Shown: piece by piece, positions 33,777 through 41,972 of the stretch
How positions within the stretch are numbered: the stretch's first letter is position 1
Layout of the letters: each line of letters starts with the position of its first letter
Assembly: GCA_023701385.1 (NCBI GenBank)
Contig: JAMPXC010000005.1
Location: 1-64,000, forward strand
DNA from: Pseudobdellovibrio sp.
Lineage (GTDB): Bacteria > Bdellovibrionota > Bdellovibrionia > Bdellovibrionales > Bdellovibrionaceae
Direction of reading: 5' to 3'
DNA: 64,000 nucleotides
Notes under the pieces: generated by a model
The model's database searches: none
Told to the model about the DNA's origin: nothing
The model's input: only the letters and a program-made list of their open reading frames with translations
Position numbers and translations under genes: made by a program

Positions 33777-33868
33777 TGTCTCATTATGAGATTGATTTAC
33801 ATACGACTCAAGTCCAGTTCGAATTTTACCGAAACTTAACCATCAGACATATTTCTACGGGGGAATGC

Positions 33869-34522
33869 GTGTCGGTAAAACTCATTTGGGGTAATGTACC
33901 TACTTGGGCCTACGATTCTGTCAAAGGTCTACTAGAGTGCTTGAAAACTGTTGAACCATCAACCTACGAGCACTGTCTTCGGGTCGGCGAATATTCAAGA
34001 AAATTAGCCCGCGATATTGGGCTTAACGAATACGAACAGAAAGTCGCCGAATTCTCAGGTCTTCTTCATGACATTGGTAAAATAGGTGTTGATAAAGACA
34101 TCCTGTTAAAGCCAGGTCGTTTAGATCCTAAAGAATTAGATATCATGAGAAGCCATTCTACGATTTCAGAAACAATCGTAAAACCCTTAGCAACAAATCC
34201 TTTCTTTGCGCAGCTTTTGCCGGGTATTCGCGGGCATCATGAGCGCATTGATGGTGAAGGGTATCCCGATAAAAAAATCGGTGATGAGATTTCTTTATTT
34301 GCCCGAATTATATTAGTAGTAGATACCTTCGATGCGATGACCGAAAATCGCGTTTATAGAAAAGGTCTTCCGCCAGAGATCGCTTTTGCAGAATTAAAAC
34401 GCTGCGGCGGTTCGCAGTTCGATACCCAGATAGTAAAAGCTTTTTTACAAGCGCAACCTTACTGGAAAGATAAAGACAACGAACAAGAAACTTATCACGA
34501 GATTATTAAAAAGATCGCTTAA
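33869..34522 (+). CDS. HD-GYP domain phosphodiesterase
   Basis: The HD-GYP hallmarks are complete: HCLRVGEYSRKLA, LLHDIGKIGV (HD metal ligands), IRGHHERIDGEGYP (HHExxDGxGYP) and VVDTFDAMTENRVYR. These enzymes degrade cyclic di-GMP (some other cyclic dinucleotides) in the cytoplasm. The frame is open back to a TTG at 33776, which would overlap the divergent barrel gene's start. GTG 33869 has GGGGGA five bases upstream and is the better start, giving a 217-residue protein that is almost only the catalytic domain, with no receiver or sensor attached. A hairpin follows at 34539. Confidence 0.9.
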   Translation: MSVKLIWGNVPTWAYDSVKGLLECLKTVEPSTYEHCLRVGEYSRKLARDIGLNEYEQKVAEFSGLLHDIGKIGVDKDILLKPGRLDPKELDIMRSHSTISETIVKPLATNPFFAQLLPGIRGHHERIDGEGYPDKKIGDEISLFARIILVVDTFDAMTENRVYRKGLPPEIAFAELKRCGGSQFDTQIVKAFLQAQPYWKDKDNEQETYHEIIKKIA

Positions 34523-34538
34523 TTGCAGAAAAAATTGG

Positions 34539-34561
34539 TCTGACGGCAGGAAGCCGTCAGA
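34539..34561. repeat. 9-bp perfect hairpin, same stem as at 11542
   Basis: TCTGACGGC, loop AGGAA, GCCGTCAGA lies between the converging HD-GYP and DUF1338 genes. The stem sequence is identical to the one at 11542-11564 while loop and flanks differ. Confidence 0.6.
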
Positions 34562-34588
34562 AACAACAGCAGGATGCGAGCTGCGTAA

Positions 34589-35392
34589 CTAGTTTTGTTT
34601 ATTTGTACTTTCAAAAATTTTATCAGCCGATTTAGCGATAAATCCTTGATAAAGTTTGCCGTTAGCTAGCGGGTAGCGTTTTGCAAACTCATAATAGCAA
34701 GCCGGAATTTTAAAAATGCCTTCTTTAAACTGAACAGGTTCTTCGTTAGCCATTGTCGAACTTTGCTCTAATAATTCTTCCGGAGTTCCTTTGATTTCGC
34801 CACCTGAAGCATTTAATTTTACGCCTAAGCCTTTAACGAAAACGTTTAAGTCTTGGATATTTTTAAATTGGTCTAAGTGGTTAATGCTTACCGTAAAGTG
34901 GTTTGGTCTAAAGCCCCAAGCGTAAACCCAAGAAGCGTATTCGCTCACTTCAGCTAATTTTTCATAAACTGAGTGTTCGATTGGCCAGTGAGTGCCGCTA
35001 AAAATAAATTCTTCTGAATCAATTTTATTTTGCGGGATTAATTCAACGATTTGGTTAATCGTTTTTTGTACGAACTCTGGCATTTTTTCTAACTCTAATT
35101 CAGAGATAAAAATTTTCGGCATGTCAGGGTTAGTTTGGTGTTCGTAGTGTTTAGCGTATAATTTTTTTTCTTTGAAAAAGTATTCGCCGCAATCTTTGTA
35201 ACCATATTTTTCAAAATGTTTAGCTAAAGATTTGATACCAAGTTTTGGGTGGTTAAATGTTCTTAAAGCGATGTGATCGTTTAAGACATGTTTGTTGCCT
35301 TTTGAAAAAGCTTGGAAAATTTGCGCCGCTTGAGGGTTCATTTTTGTGTAATCAACCCACATAGTTTCTAAAAATTGGTTTAAGTTGCTCAT
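34589..35392 (-). CDS. DUF1338 family protein (2-oxoadipate dioxygenase/decarboxylase-like)
   Basis: The 267-residue product has the DUF1338/HglS pattern: NDHIALRTFN with the first metal His, FRPNHFTVSINHL with the second and PACYYEFAKRYP with the Glu ligand. Characterised members (HglS/YdcJ) are vicinal-oxygen-chelate-fold Fe(II) enzymes that convert 2-oxoadipate to D-2-hydroxyglutarate in lysine breakdown. This protein is much shorter than HglS (about 460), as in the short forms of other phyla, so substrate assignment is open. There is no signal peptide. A single gene, convergent with the HD-GYP gene. Confidence 0.8.
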   Translation of the reverse strand: MSNLNQFLETMWVDYTKMNPQAAQIFQAFSKGNKHVLNDHIALRTFNHPKLGIKSLAKHFEKYGYKDCGEYFFKEKKLYAKHYEHQTNPDMPKIFISELELEKMPEFVQKTINQIVELIPQNKIDSEEFIFSGTHWPIEHSVYEKLAEVSEYASWVYAWGFRPNHFTVSINHLDQFKNIQDLNVFVKGLGVKLNASGGEIKGTPEELLEQSSTMANEEPVQFKEGIFKIPACYYEFAKRYPLANGKLYQGFIAKSADKIFESTNKQN

Positions 35393-35478
35393 GGCTTAAA
35401 AATATACCTAAGGTGACGGTGAGTCCAACTTAAGCCGCGCGCAACACCTCGCTTCATATTTGCAGGTCGTGCATAACT

Positions 35479-36288
35479 ATGAATAAAAATGCATTAAAAT
35501 CGATTTTACAGTCCAAATTCTTCCATACCCTCGGGGCAGTTTTGTCTTTTGCCTCGATCGCCACAGGAGCTGATTCCAGCGAATCTGCCGAATCCAGAGC
35601 CTTGGCTTTCATGTATTATAATGATGGCTCGTACAGCGGAAACTGCAGCGGCTATTACGTCAAATCGGGCGGCGAAGTTCGTATAGTTACGGCCAGACAC
35701 TGCTTAGGTTTCAGTAAAAACTGGAGTGTCTATCCTTACGGGCCAACCGTTAGACAAAGCGATCAAATGCAACCGCACGCTGATAAATACAAACGAAGCT
35801 TTTCAAAAAGTTCGGTGATTATTGATGGCATCGATCACTTTATGGATCCGAAAGCGGTGAGTGTGAGTTCCTACTTTGAACGCCCCTCAGATGTTCCACC
35901 AACTGGATCAGCATTAAAAATTTTTGGCTACCCTATGGGTGTGGGCCCCAAAGAATTTTCCTGCATGCTTAAAGGTTACGTGATGCGCCCGAAACAAATT
36001 CAGGATCATGTTGAAAATGGAATCTTAGGTTATCTCGTGTGTTTAGGCGCAAATATTCAGCCGGGTATTTCAGGTGGGCCAGTTCTCAATGCCAGAGGCG
36101 AAGTGATCGGAACGATTTCAGCCAAAGCCTCAACGGTGATTGCACTTTTTTCTCCGAATTACTTAGCGGGATTACAAACAATTAAAATGTGGAAGATTGT
36201 CGGTAATAAATTTGTTGAAGATACAGAACAGACGATGTGCTTTAGTCGAGATCATCGGTTGTTACCATTATCGAAATGTCAGAATTGA
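35479..36288 (+). CDS. Secreted trypsin-like serine protease
   Basis: The 269-residue product has an N-terminal signal region (residues 1-31, ending near ATGADS). The chymotrypsin fold is shown by His in RIVTARHCLGF and Ser in QPGISGGPVLNARGEVIGTI; the Asp is probably in the IDHFMDPKAVSV segment. The Ser-loop GxSGGPVLN is of the kind seen in V8-like and HtrA-like S1 peptidases rather than the GDSGGP of digestive trypsins. Six Cys could form disulphides, in line with export. There is no PDZ domain. A terminator follows at 36303. Confidence 0.8.
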   Translation: MNKNALKSILQSKFFHTLGAVLSFASIATGADSSESAESRALAFMYYNDGSYSGNCSGYYVKSGGEVRIVTARHCLGFSKNWSVYPYGPTVRQSDQMQPHADKYKRSFSKSSVIIDGIDHFMDPKAVSVSSYFERPSDVPPTGSALKIFGYPMGVGPKEFSCMLKGYVMRPKQIQDHVENGILGYLVCLGANIQPGISGGPVLNARGEVIGTISAKASTVIALFSPNYLAGLQTIKMWKIVGNKFVEDTEQTMCFSRDHRLLPLSKCQN

Positions 36289-36302
36289 CTTCAGAAAACG
36301 TC

Positions 36303-36332
36303 AAAAGGGCTCAAGTTTAATGAGCCCTTTTT
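36303..36332 (+). terminator. Terminator after the secreted protease
   Basis: AAAAGGGCTCA, loop AGTTTAA, TGAGCCCTTTT plus T residues: an 11-bp perfect stem, 15 bp after the stop codon. Confidence 0.9.
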
Positions 36333-36391
36333 CCAGTGATGCTAAAATTTTTGATCTGTTAAGATAAACTAAAAGTATTAACGAAAGTTAA

Positions 36392-36571
36392 TTACTTAGT
36401 TTCTCTGTGAACAGTGTGCTTTTGCATGTTTGGATTGTATTTTTTCTTTTCTAAACGACCAGGTGTCTTAGTTTTGTTTTTAGTCGTTGTGTAACGAGAT
36501 ACTGGTTTGCCTGCAGCTTTTGCTTCAGTACACTCTAAAGTAACGATAATGCGACCAGATTTTTTTGCCAT
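36392..36571 (-). CDS. rpmG: 50S ribosomal protein L33
   Basis: The 59-residue basic protein [20 protein letters not shown]... has the L33 pattern ([20 protein letters not shown] and a final KHTVHRETK). It is part of the large ribosomal subunit near the E site. The frame is open further upstream to 36664, but ATG 36571 has GGAG seven bases before it and gives the standard protein. Only one Cys is present, so this is the zinc-free (C-) form that lacks both CxxC pairs; such forms are used or retained under zinc shortage. It stands alone and is divergent from the ChaN-like gene. Confidence 0.95.
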   Translation of the reverse strand: MAKKSGRIIVTLECTEAKAAGKPVSRYTTTKNKTKTPGRLEKKKYNPNMQKHTVHRETK

Positions 36572-36630
36572 ATCAATGCTCCATTTAAAATAACGAAGGT
36601 CTATATAAAAAGATTTACCCCACAGAGTCA

Positions 36631-37509
36631 ATGGAATATAAATCCAATATGTCATTAAATACACTCTTACTGGTACTTATTGCTGTTATTCTTCCCTCAT
36701 GTGTTTCAGCCCAGATCTTTGATGGCGAAACAAGCACTCAAATCGAATTAAATCAGTTTATAGAGAAAATCAAGCCTGGCCAGATTCTGGTGGTTGGTGA
36801 AATGCACGGGCTTAAGCCAGTTCATGACCAGCAAATGAGCATTTTGCAGGCTCTGCGTGAGCGTGGTCATAAGGTTGCGGTCGGTATGGAGTTTTTCAAT
36901 TATACAGACGCTGCTTTAATTTCTAGTTTTCGAAAACGCGAGCTAGCTGAAGAAGATTTTAAAAAGGCCATCAATTGGGGTGGTAATGATTTTAATCTTT
37001 ACGGTCCGCAGTTGTTATTTGGTGATGAAGGCTTCGGAATTAACATGCCTCGTGCAGTAACAAGCCAGATTTCTAAAGCAGGCTTAGCTTCATTGACTGC
37101 AGAACAACAACAATTGATGCCGCCAAATTTTCAATTAGGTAATGAAGGTTACAAACGTCGTTTTAATGAAGTGATGGGTGGCCACATGCCGCCAGAAAAA
37201 ATTGAAAACTATTTTGCCGCCCAATCTGTTTGGGATGAAACAATGGCGTGGCAGGCTTTAAACTTTGTCGAAAAAAATCCTGATTATATCTATGTAATTA
37301 TCGTCGGAGAATTTCACGTGGCTTACGGTGGGGGATTGCCAGACCGTTTACGCACACGTTTAGAAGGATTAAATTGCCGTTTACCAGTAGAAGTAAAAAC
37401 GATTTCACAAGTTTATACTGAAGGTTTAACTGAAGAAGAAATCAAAGAGCAAATCGCGCCTTCACAAGTTGATGGAAAGCGCGCTGATTGGATTATGTTA
37501 TCTAAGTAA
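36631..37509 (+). CDS. ChaN-family (DUF399) lipoprotein
   Basis: The 292-residue product has a lipoprotein signal with ILPSC. The ChaN/DUF399 family marks are [20 protein letters not shown] (GExH near the N-terminus), [12 protein letters not shown] and the late [18 protein letters not shown]. In Campylobacter ChaN binds two haems and is linked to iron uptake; other members are uncharacterised or erythromycin-esterase-like folds. It is outer-membrane or periplasmic. An in-frame ATG at 36649 would start the signal peptide more cleanly; neither start has a clear ribosome site. It converges on the deacetylase gene 3 bp away. Confidence 0.8.
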   Translation: MEYKSNMSLNTLLLVLIAVILPSCVSAQIFDGETSTQIELNQFIEKIKPGQILVVGEMHGLKPVHDQQMSILQALRERGHKVAVGMEFFNYTDAALISSFRKRELAEEDFKKAINWGGNDFNLYGPQLLFGDEGFGINMPRAVTSQISKAGLASLTAEQQQLMPPNFQLGNEGYKRRFNEVMGGHMPPEKIENYFAAQSVWDETMAWQALNFVEKNPDYIYVIIVGEFHVAYGGGLPDRLRTRLEGLNCRLPVEVKTISQVYTEGLTEEEIKEQIAPSQVDGKRADWIMLSK

Positions 37510-37512
37510 TTC

Positions 37513-38997
37513 TTAATCTTCTGCGTGAGCGTGTACTGATTCAGGCTCGTTCGCTAAGTTTTCGATAGGATCAGAAATTTTTTCTGACACCGTACCAAGA
37601 CCTTCAATTTTATATGTCGACCAGTCTAAAGGTTTTTTGTTTTTATTCAGTAACACTGAGCGAATAAAAACTGTTGAGCCTTTACCGTATTGTTTAATTA
37701 AGTCTTCTTTAGAAACTGTTGTTGATTCCTGCGGTTTGAAGTTCACTTGTAATTCAACAGAACCTTTTGTCAGTTTCAACATCTTAACATCTTTCGGATC
37801 AACAACAGCTTCAAAAGCTTTGTCACTTTGATCAAGACGCACGCGCGCTAAGAAAGGTGCGGCGATACTTTTAATTGAATTGTCATCTTTTAATTTATCG
37901 AAGTTACCGGCACGGTAAGCTTCATACGTTGGTTGGTCTAAACCATCTAACCAGTCGGCGTATTCAGTGTAAGTGAGACAACGAACTTCAGGCTTATTAC
38001 ATACGAATTGTGAAAACTCTTTCATCGCCTCCCAATAAGCTGAGCCATTCCATTTAGAAAAGTGGTGGCCGATATGAACCGGAGCACGGCCACCGAAATA
38101 GTTTTCTTTAAAGTAGAAGTTGTAGCTATCTAACATCTGTTGTTTAAAGCGCAGTCTTTCTTCTTCTGTAAGGCCCGGTTTTGAAGCGCCTGCTGAATGG
38201 TAAACTAGCCAGTTAAAATCCATCGATAACGTTGTTTTATTGGTGCCGGCAATTTTGATTCTGGCTAAAGGAAAATTCCAACCGCCCCAGTTTTGTTTTT
38301 GCGGCCAATAATTTGGAGCGGAACTTTTTGAAGTGTCGTATCTGAAATTATGTTTTTGCAAAGTCGGCCATAAACCATCCGTGTAAGCTAAAAGCGGCGC
38401 GCGAAAGCCCACGATATTTTCTGGCTTAAAGGCAAATCCACTCGGTGCATATTGCTTCGGTTGCGGTAATTTATTTAAAGCAAAGACATTAAAAAAGATA
38501 CTGTTGAACTGGTTAAATTCAGAATCCCAAGCGTTCGCATCCCAAGTGTTACCATACATGGGATCATTTTTATCACGACCTGTTTGATCACAGTGGGCAT
38601 TGGCGTGTGAGCCGATTTCGTGACCTTTTAAAAAAGCCGCATTTGTTAATTGCACGCGTACCGGAAGTTTAGCTTTGTCGGTTTCCCAGCCAATACAGCT
38701 TACCGGTTTATTTAACATCGGTGTGGTGTAGTTATATTTTTCGTTTTGGTGAAGGTAATAAACCGGATTTACGAAATAAGTAAAACGAATCAAATTATTT
38801 TTAGCAACGTTGTGCGTAGGTACAGTGTCAGCAAATTCGATGGATTCTTTCCAGAAGTCATTTGATTTTGAACCGTCAAAAGCTAAAAGCACAAATTGCG
38901 GTGGGCGCTCGACTGAGGTTGGTTTTCTGGTTTTTTTAGCGTAAGTAGCAGGCGTTGCTAAGAGCACAACTAAGAGCAAATTTATCCAAAATTTCAT
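37513..38997 (-). CDS. Secreted polysaccharide deacetylase-like protein
   Basis: The 494-residue product has a signal peptide (cleavage near TYAKK, residue 20). Residues 30-350 follow the NodB/CE4 plan: motif 1 VLLAFDGSKS (one Asp of the usual TFDD kept), motif 2 GHEIGSHANAHC (HSxxH with the metal histidines), motif 3 NIVGFRAPLLAY and late APVHIGHHFSKWNG for motif 5. This layout is closest to the chitin-deacetylase-like group also found in insects and fungi. Residues 390-494 form a separate beta-rich tail. Deacetylation of peptidoglycan or chitin-like glycan is probable; the substrate is unknown. The altered motif 1 could change activity. Divergent, with 1-2 bp of apparent overlap, from the frame of the next gene. 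Confidence 0.75.
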   Translation of the reverse strand: MKFWINLLLVVLLATPATYAKKTRKPTSVERPPQFVLLAFDGSKSNDFWKESIEFADTVPTHNVAKNNLIRFTYFVNPVYYLHQNEKYNYTTPMLNKPVSCIGWETDKAKLPVRVQLTNAAFLKGHEIGSHANAHCDQTGRDKNDPMYGNTWDANAWDSEFNQFNSIFFNVFALNKLPQPKQYAPSGFAFKPENIVGFRAPLLAYTDGLWPTLQKHNFRYDTSKSSAPNYWPQKQNWGGWNFPLARIKIAGTNKTTLSMDFNWLVYHSAGASKPGLTEEERLRFKQQMLDSYNFYFKENYFGGRAPVHIGHHFSKWNGSAYWEAMKEFSQFVCNKPEVRCLTYTEYADWLDGLDQPTYEAYRAGNFDKLKDDNSIKSIAAPFLARVRLDQSDKAFEAVVDPKDVKMLKLTKGSVELQVNFKPQESTTVSKEDLIKQYGKGSTVFIRSVLLNKNKKPLDWSTYKIEGLGTVSEKISDPIENLANEPESVHAHAED

Positions 38998-39124
38998 GCG
39001 CAGATCCAGTGTAAAAAGTTTTGACAGGAAAGCCTTTCAAAAAACCTGTTTTTTCGAGGGTTTTCCCTCTGAAATTGTCGGTTTTTTAACATTCATTCTT
39101 GAGCCCATTGTGGAAATCTTGACG

Positions 39125-39979
39125 ATGTATTATTTTGAAGCGGTGGAAATAGCTTCAAAATTTCTTAAATTAACTCTGGCTATTATAGGCCTCGTGTTTT
39201 TCGCCTCTTGCGGGAAAAAGACACAAGTGCATGGAGCAGAAGTTGAAGTGCTGGGGCCGATTGAAAAGATCGTCGGTGGTTCTGAAGTCGCAAGTTCCAC
39301 TTTGGTTAATAACCTTTTTGTCATGATCGTTTCTGATAACAACGGCACACCGCAAGTTTGCACCGGAATTTTTATTAGCACACACCACATTCTAACGGCC
39401 GCTCATTGTGTGAATGAAACTGTTGATGATTTAAGTTTAGTCACGGGCGTAAACCCCTTAGGTGACGAACAGGCCTTAACGCTGACACCTGTTCATGTTG
39501 ATCGTCATGAAAAGTACAATCCAGCTTCAAAGATGGAGCGTAATGATATCGCAGTCATTACCGTGGCTGAATCTATTGGTTTAGAAGCAAATGAAATTCC
39601 GCAATTACCAGGCCTTGAACTCGCGGCTCAAATTCAAGAAGTGCCAAACCTACAGTTCTTAGCGGTGGGCTATGGTAAAACGGGAACGACACCTGATTTA
39701 GAGCGTAGCGAAGGTATTTTACGATCAGTAAAGTTAAGAACTGATTTTAAAAACGAAAAGATTATGATGGTGAATCAAACAAACGCTCGCGGCGTTTGTT
39801 ACGGCGACTCAGGCGGGCCAGCTATAAAACTATATCGCGGAACGCACTACGTGATCGGTGTGGCTTCAGGAATTTATAATGAAGGCTTATCGCAAGAAAT
39901 TGATGAATGCCAAGGTGGTTCACTTTATATGAATATCATTCCACATATTAAGTGGATTCAAGATATTATCTATAAATAG
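39125..39979 (+). CDS. Trypsin-family (S1A) lipoprotein protease
   Basis: The complete chymotrypsin triad is visible: His in ILTAAHCVNE, Asp in ERNDIAVITV and Ser in YGDSGGPAIKL, with an IVGG activation-type sequence in KIVGGSEVAS. From ATG 39125 the 284-residue product has a lipoprotein signal with FFASC, so the protease is tethered to a membrane, which is unusual for S1A. The frame is open to 38996, but that would overlap the start of the divergent deacetylase gene and bury the signal sequence. Cleavage before IVGG suggests a zymogen. It converges on the AAA_28-like gene. Confidence 0.85.
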   Translation: MYYFEAVEIASKFLKLTLAIIGLVFFASCGKKTQVHGAEVEVLGPIEKIVGGSEVASSTLVNNLFVMIVSDNNGTPQVCTGIFISTHHILTAAHCVNETVDDLSLVTGVNPLGDEQALTLTPVHVDRHEKYNPASKMERNDIAVITVAESIGLEANEIPQLPGLELAAQIQEVPNLQFLAVGYGKTGTTPDLERSEGILRSVKLRTDFKNEKIMMVNQTNARGVCYGDSGGPAIKLYRGTHYVIGVASGIYNEGLSQEIDECQGGSLYMNIIPHIKWIQDIIYK

Positions 39980-39986
39980 CCAGCAA

Positions 39987-40568
39987 CTATTTCTTGTTCA
40001 AACTCATTTGTTTTAAAATATCATCGACAATATCAGTGGCTTTTTTCATTTTACCGAAAAAATCATTTTCAGCGGTGATGATTTGGCGGTGAGGGTGGCC
40101 ATTCCAGCTTGCACGCACTTTTTCATTTAAGAGTAAGGCTTCATGAAACGATTCGGTGCGAATCGGGTTAGTTGTGTCGTAATCGCCTTCAGTCGCTGTA
40201 TCTAAATGTAAAACCCAGTCATAGCGGGCTAATTCAGTTTGGCGGGTTGAATTGATATTTTTAAAGAAATGCTCTTCGTTGTCAGGCCAGTACGCTAAAG
40301 AGTCTAAGGATCCGCGGTCGCAGATAATTAAACACTCAGGATGGCTTTCGCTCAAAAGATCTTCGATATGGCGAAGAGTAGAGATAATGGCAAGTTGGGC
40401 ATGGTAATAACCCGCGTAGTTTTTTACACGCGGAAAACCACCTTTATATAAAATCGAAGCGGCTTCAGGAGCCACTTTGATTTTAGGACCAAATTCTTTT
40501 TTTAACACTTCAATCAGAGTTGTTTTTCCGCCTGAAGGGCCGCCAGTGATCGCTAACTTCTTTGCCAT
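39987..40568 (-). CDS. AAA_28-type P-loop ATPase/kinase
   Basis: The 193-residue product has Walker A AITGGPSGGKTTLIEVL, EAASILYKGGFPR, a CDRGSLDSLAYWP segment (DRGxxD) and a final helix. It fits the AAA_28 group (related to the NadR kinase domain and Ttd14), whose members phosphorylate small substrates or act as nucleotide-dependent switches. It is cytoplasmic. It begins 2 bp after the stop of the FabMG-like gene, so the two form a coupled pair. The substrate is unknown. Confidence 0.75.
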   Translation of the reverse strand: MAKKLAITGGPSGGKTTLIEVLKKEFGPKIKVAPEAASILYKGGFPRVKNYAGYYHAQLAIISTLRHIEDLLSESHPECLIICDRGSLDSLAYWPDNEEHFFKNINSTRQTELARYDWVLHLDTATEGDYDTTNPIRTESFHEALLLNEKVRASWNGHPHRQIITAENDFFGKMKKATDIVDDILKQMSLNKK

Positions 40569-40570
40569 AA

Positions 40571-41884
40571 TTAGGCCTTAGGTAAACACTTAGAAACAGC
40601 GTCGTGGCCAATCCAAGCTACAGCGTGCTTAGGTTTGTAAGCATCGTGAAGCATGATATAGCCGCAAGATTTAAAGATGATCTCGCTTAAGACAGCACTC
40701 ATTAATTGCTTTTCATTTTTATGCATAGAAAGAATTTCTTGAGACAAGTTTAACATCTTTTCTAACTGTTCTTTCGTAGAATGTTGTGGCCAAGTTGGGT
40801 AATCGCTTGTGCCATGTTTTTCTGACCACGTCATAAACTCATCAACTTTAGAAAAAATCTGCTGAAGCATTTGTGGTTCTTTTAAAACCATCTCGCAGTC
40901 TTGTTCCATTTTTTTTGTGATCGGGTGATTTGGTTGTTCACGTTTTAATGAACGAACTAAATTGTATAAAGCAATCTCAACACCTTGAAAGATCGAACTT
41001 GAGTTCGTTAAAATCTCAGGGCAGTTGTAAACACAGGTTTGAATACCTTTATCAAACCATTTTTTAGAATACTTTTCTAAATCACATTTCGCCCAGCCTT
41101 GAATGTACGGAGCGTAAGATTGCCAGTGGTATTCGCCGTTAATGATCACTTCGGTGCCGTGGTAGCCGTAGGCTACATAACTAGTTGAAACATTTTTAGC
41201 TTTTAGTTTTTCACGTAACGCTGATGATTCATCAACTAACACATCAAAAGTTTCAGCTGTTACCACGTGAAAGTTCAATTGTAAGAAACGGCCGATTTGA
41301 CTTTCCCAGAATTCTTTAGATGACAAATAACGATCACCAGTGCCTTTAAAAACACGGTTCATTAACGGCAATACGATTTTAGTGCGAGGAACGCCGCCAG
41401 CCATTAAGTGCGCAAAGTGCACGTGATTACCGGCTTGTAATTTAGGTAAAATTAAATTTTCTAACTGAGTTACAAAAGTGGCCGTTTGTTTTTTAAAGCG
41501 TGCGCGACCTTTTTCTAGCGATTCTTGTAAAGATTGTTCAGTTAACTGTGTGTTTTGCCAGTCACTTAGTTTTAAACCTTTTAGGTAATCATTAGGTGTT
41601 TGACCTTTGCTGTCTGGTTCAAGATCAAAACCAGCTTCAAGCGGAACATTAATAAAAGGTTGAGGAATATTTTTTGACTCTTCTTCAGTTAAGGCGCGTA
41701 AATTATTATTTTCATCACGGCGACCAACGGTTGCACGAACAACAGTTAAACCATGAGCTTCGGCTTCTTCAACTAAACCGTTAGCGTAACCACGGTTAAA
41801 TAATTCTCCGAATAAAACTAAAACATCGCCTTTTTTAAAAGGCACTTCTTCTGGACGAGTACGAATTGCTGTAAAATCTTTCAT
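40571..41884 (-). CDS. FabMG-like protein (putative enoyl-ACP reductase family)
   Basis: The 437-residue product is a single soluble protein starting with a Rossmann-like strand-turn GDVLVLFGELFNRGYANGL. Well-defined internal blocks are VVRATVGRRDENNNLRALTE, HFAHLMAGGVPRTKIVLPLM, VAYGYHGTEVIINGEYHWQS and NCPEILTNSSSIFQGVEIAL. From memory these blocks belong to the family named after the metagenomic enoyl-ACP reductase FabMG; I could not check this. If right, it reduces enoyl-ACP in fatty acid elongation, but the chain is longer than classical FabI (about 260). It is followed after 2 bp by the AAA_28-type gene, a pairing that is not typical of fatty acid operons. Confidence 0.55.
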   Translation of the reverse strand: MKDFTAIRTRPEEVPFKKGDVLVLFGELFNRGYANGLVEEAEAHGLTVVRATVGRRDENNNLRALTEEESKNIPQPFINVPLEAGFDLEPDSKGQTPNDYLKGLKLSDWQNTQLTEQSLQESLEKGRARFKKQTATFVTQLENLILPKLQAGNHVHFAHLMAGGVPRTKIVLPLMNRVFKGTGDRYLSSKEFWESQIGRFLQLNFHVVTAETFDVLVDESSALREKLKAKNVSTSYVAYGYHGTEVIINGEYHWQSYAPYIQGWAKCDLEKYSKKWFDKGIQTCVYNCPEILTNSSSIFQGVEIALYNLVRSLKREQPNHPITKKMEQDCEMVLKEPQMLQQIFSKVDEFMTWSEKHGTSDYPTWPQHSTKEQLEKMLNLSQEILSMHKNEKQLMSAVLSEIIFKSCGYIMLHDAYKPKHAVAWIGHDAVSKCLPKA

Positions 41885-41972
41885 AAGCTGCTCATTTTAC
41901 ACAATACAGCCCATGACTCAATGCTGTTTTTTGTGCTACTCCACCGAAGGCGGATATGTTACCTTTTCTGCT

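Noticed and set aside
33776..33868. 31-residue N-terminal extension of the HD-GYP protein
   Set aside because: It begins with a TTG on top of the divergent gene's start, while GTG 33869 has a strong GGGGGA ribosome site.
36572..36664. 31-residue extension of L33
   Set aside because: The canonical L33 start MAKKSGR at 36571 has a good ribosome site, and the extension overlaps the divergent gene.
38996..39124. 43-residue extension of the trypsin-like lipoprotein
   Set aside because: It would move the lipobox beyond residue 70 and overlap the start of the deacetylase gene.
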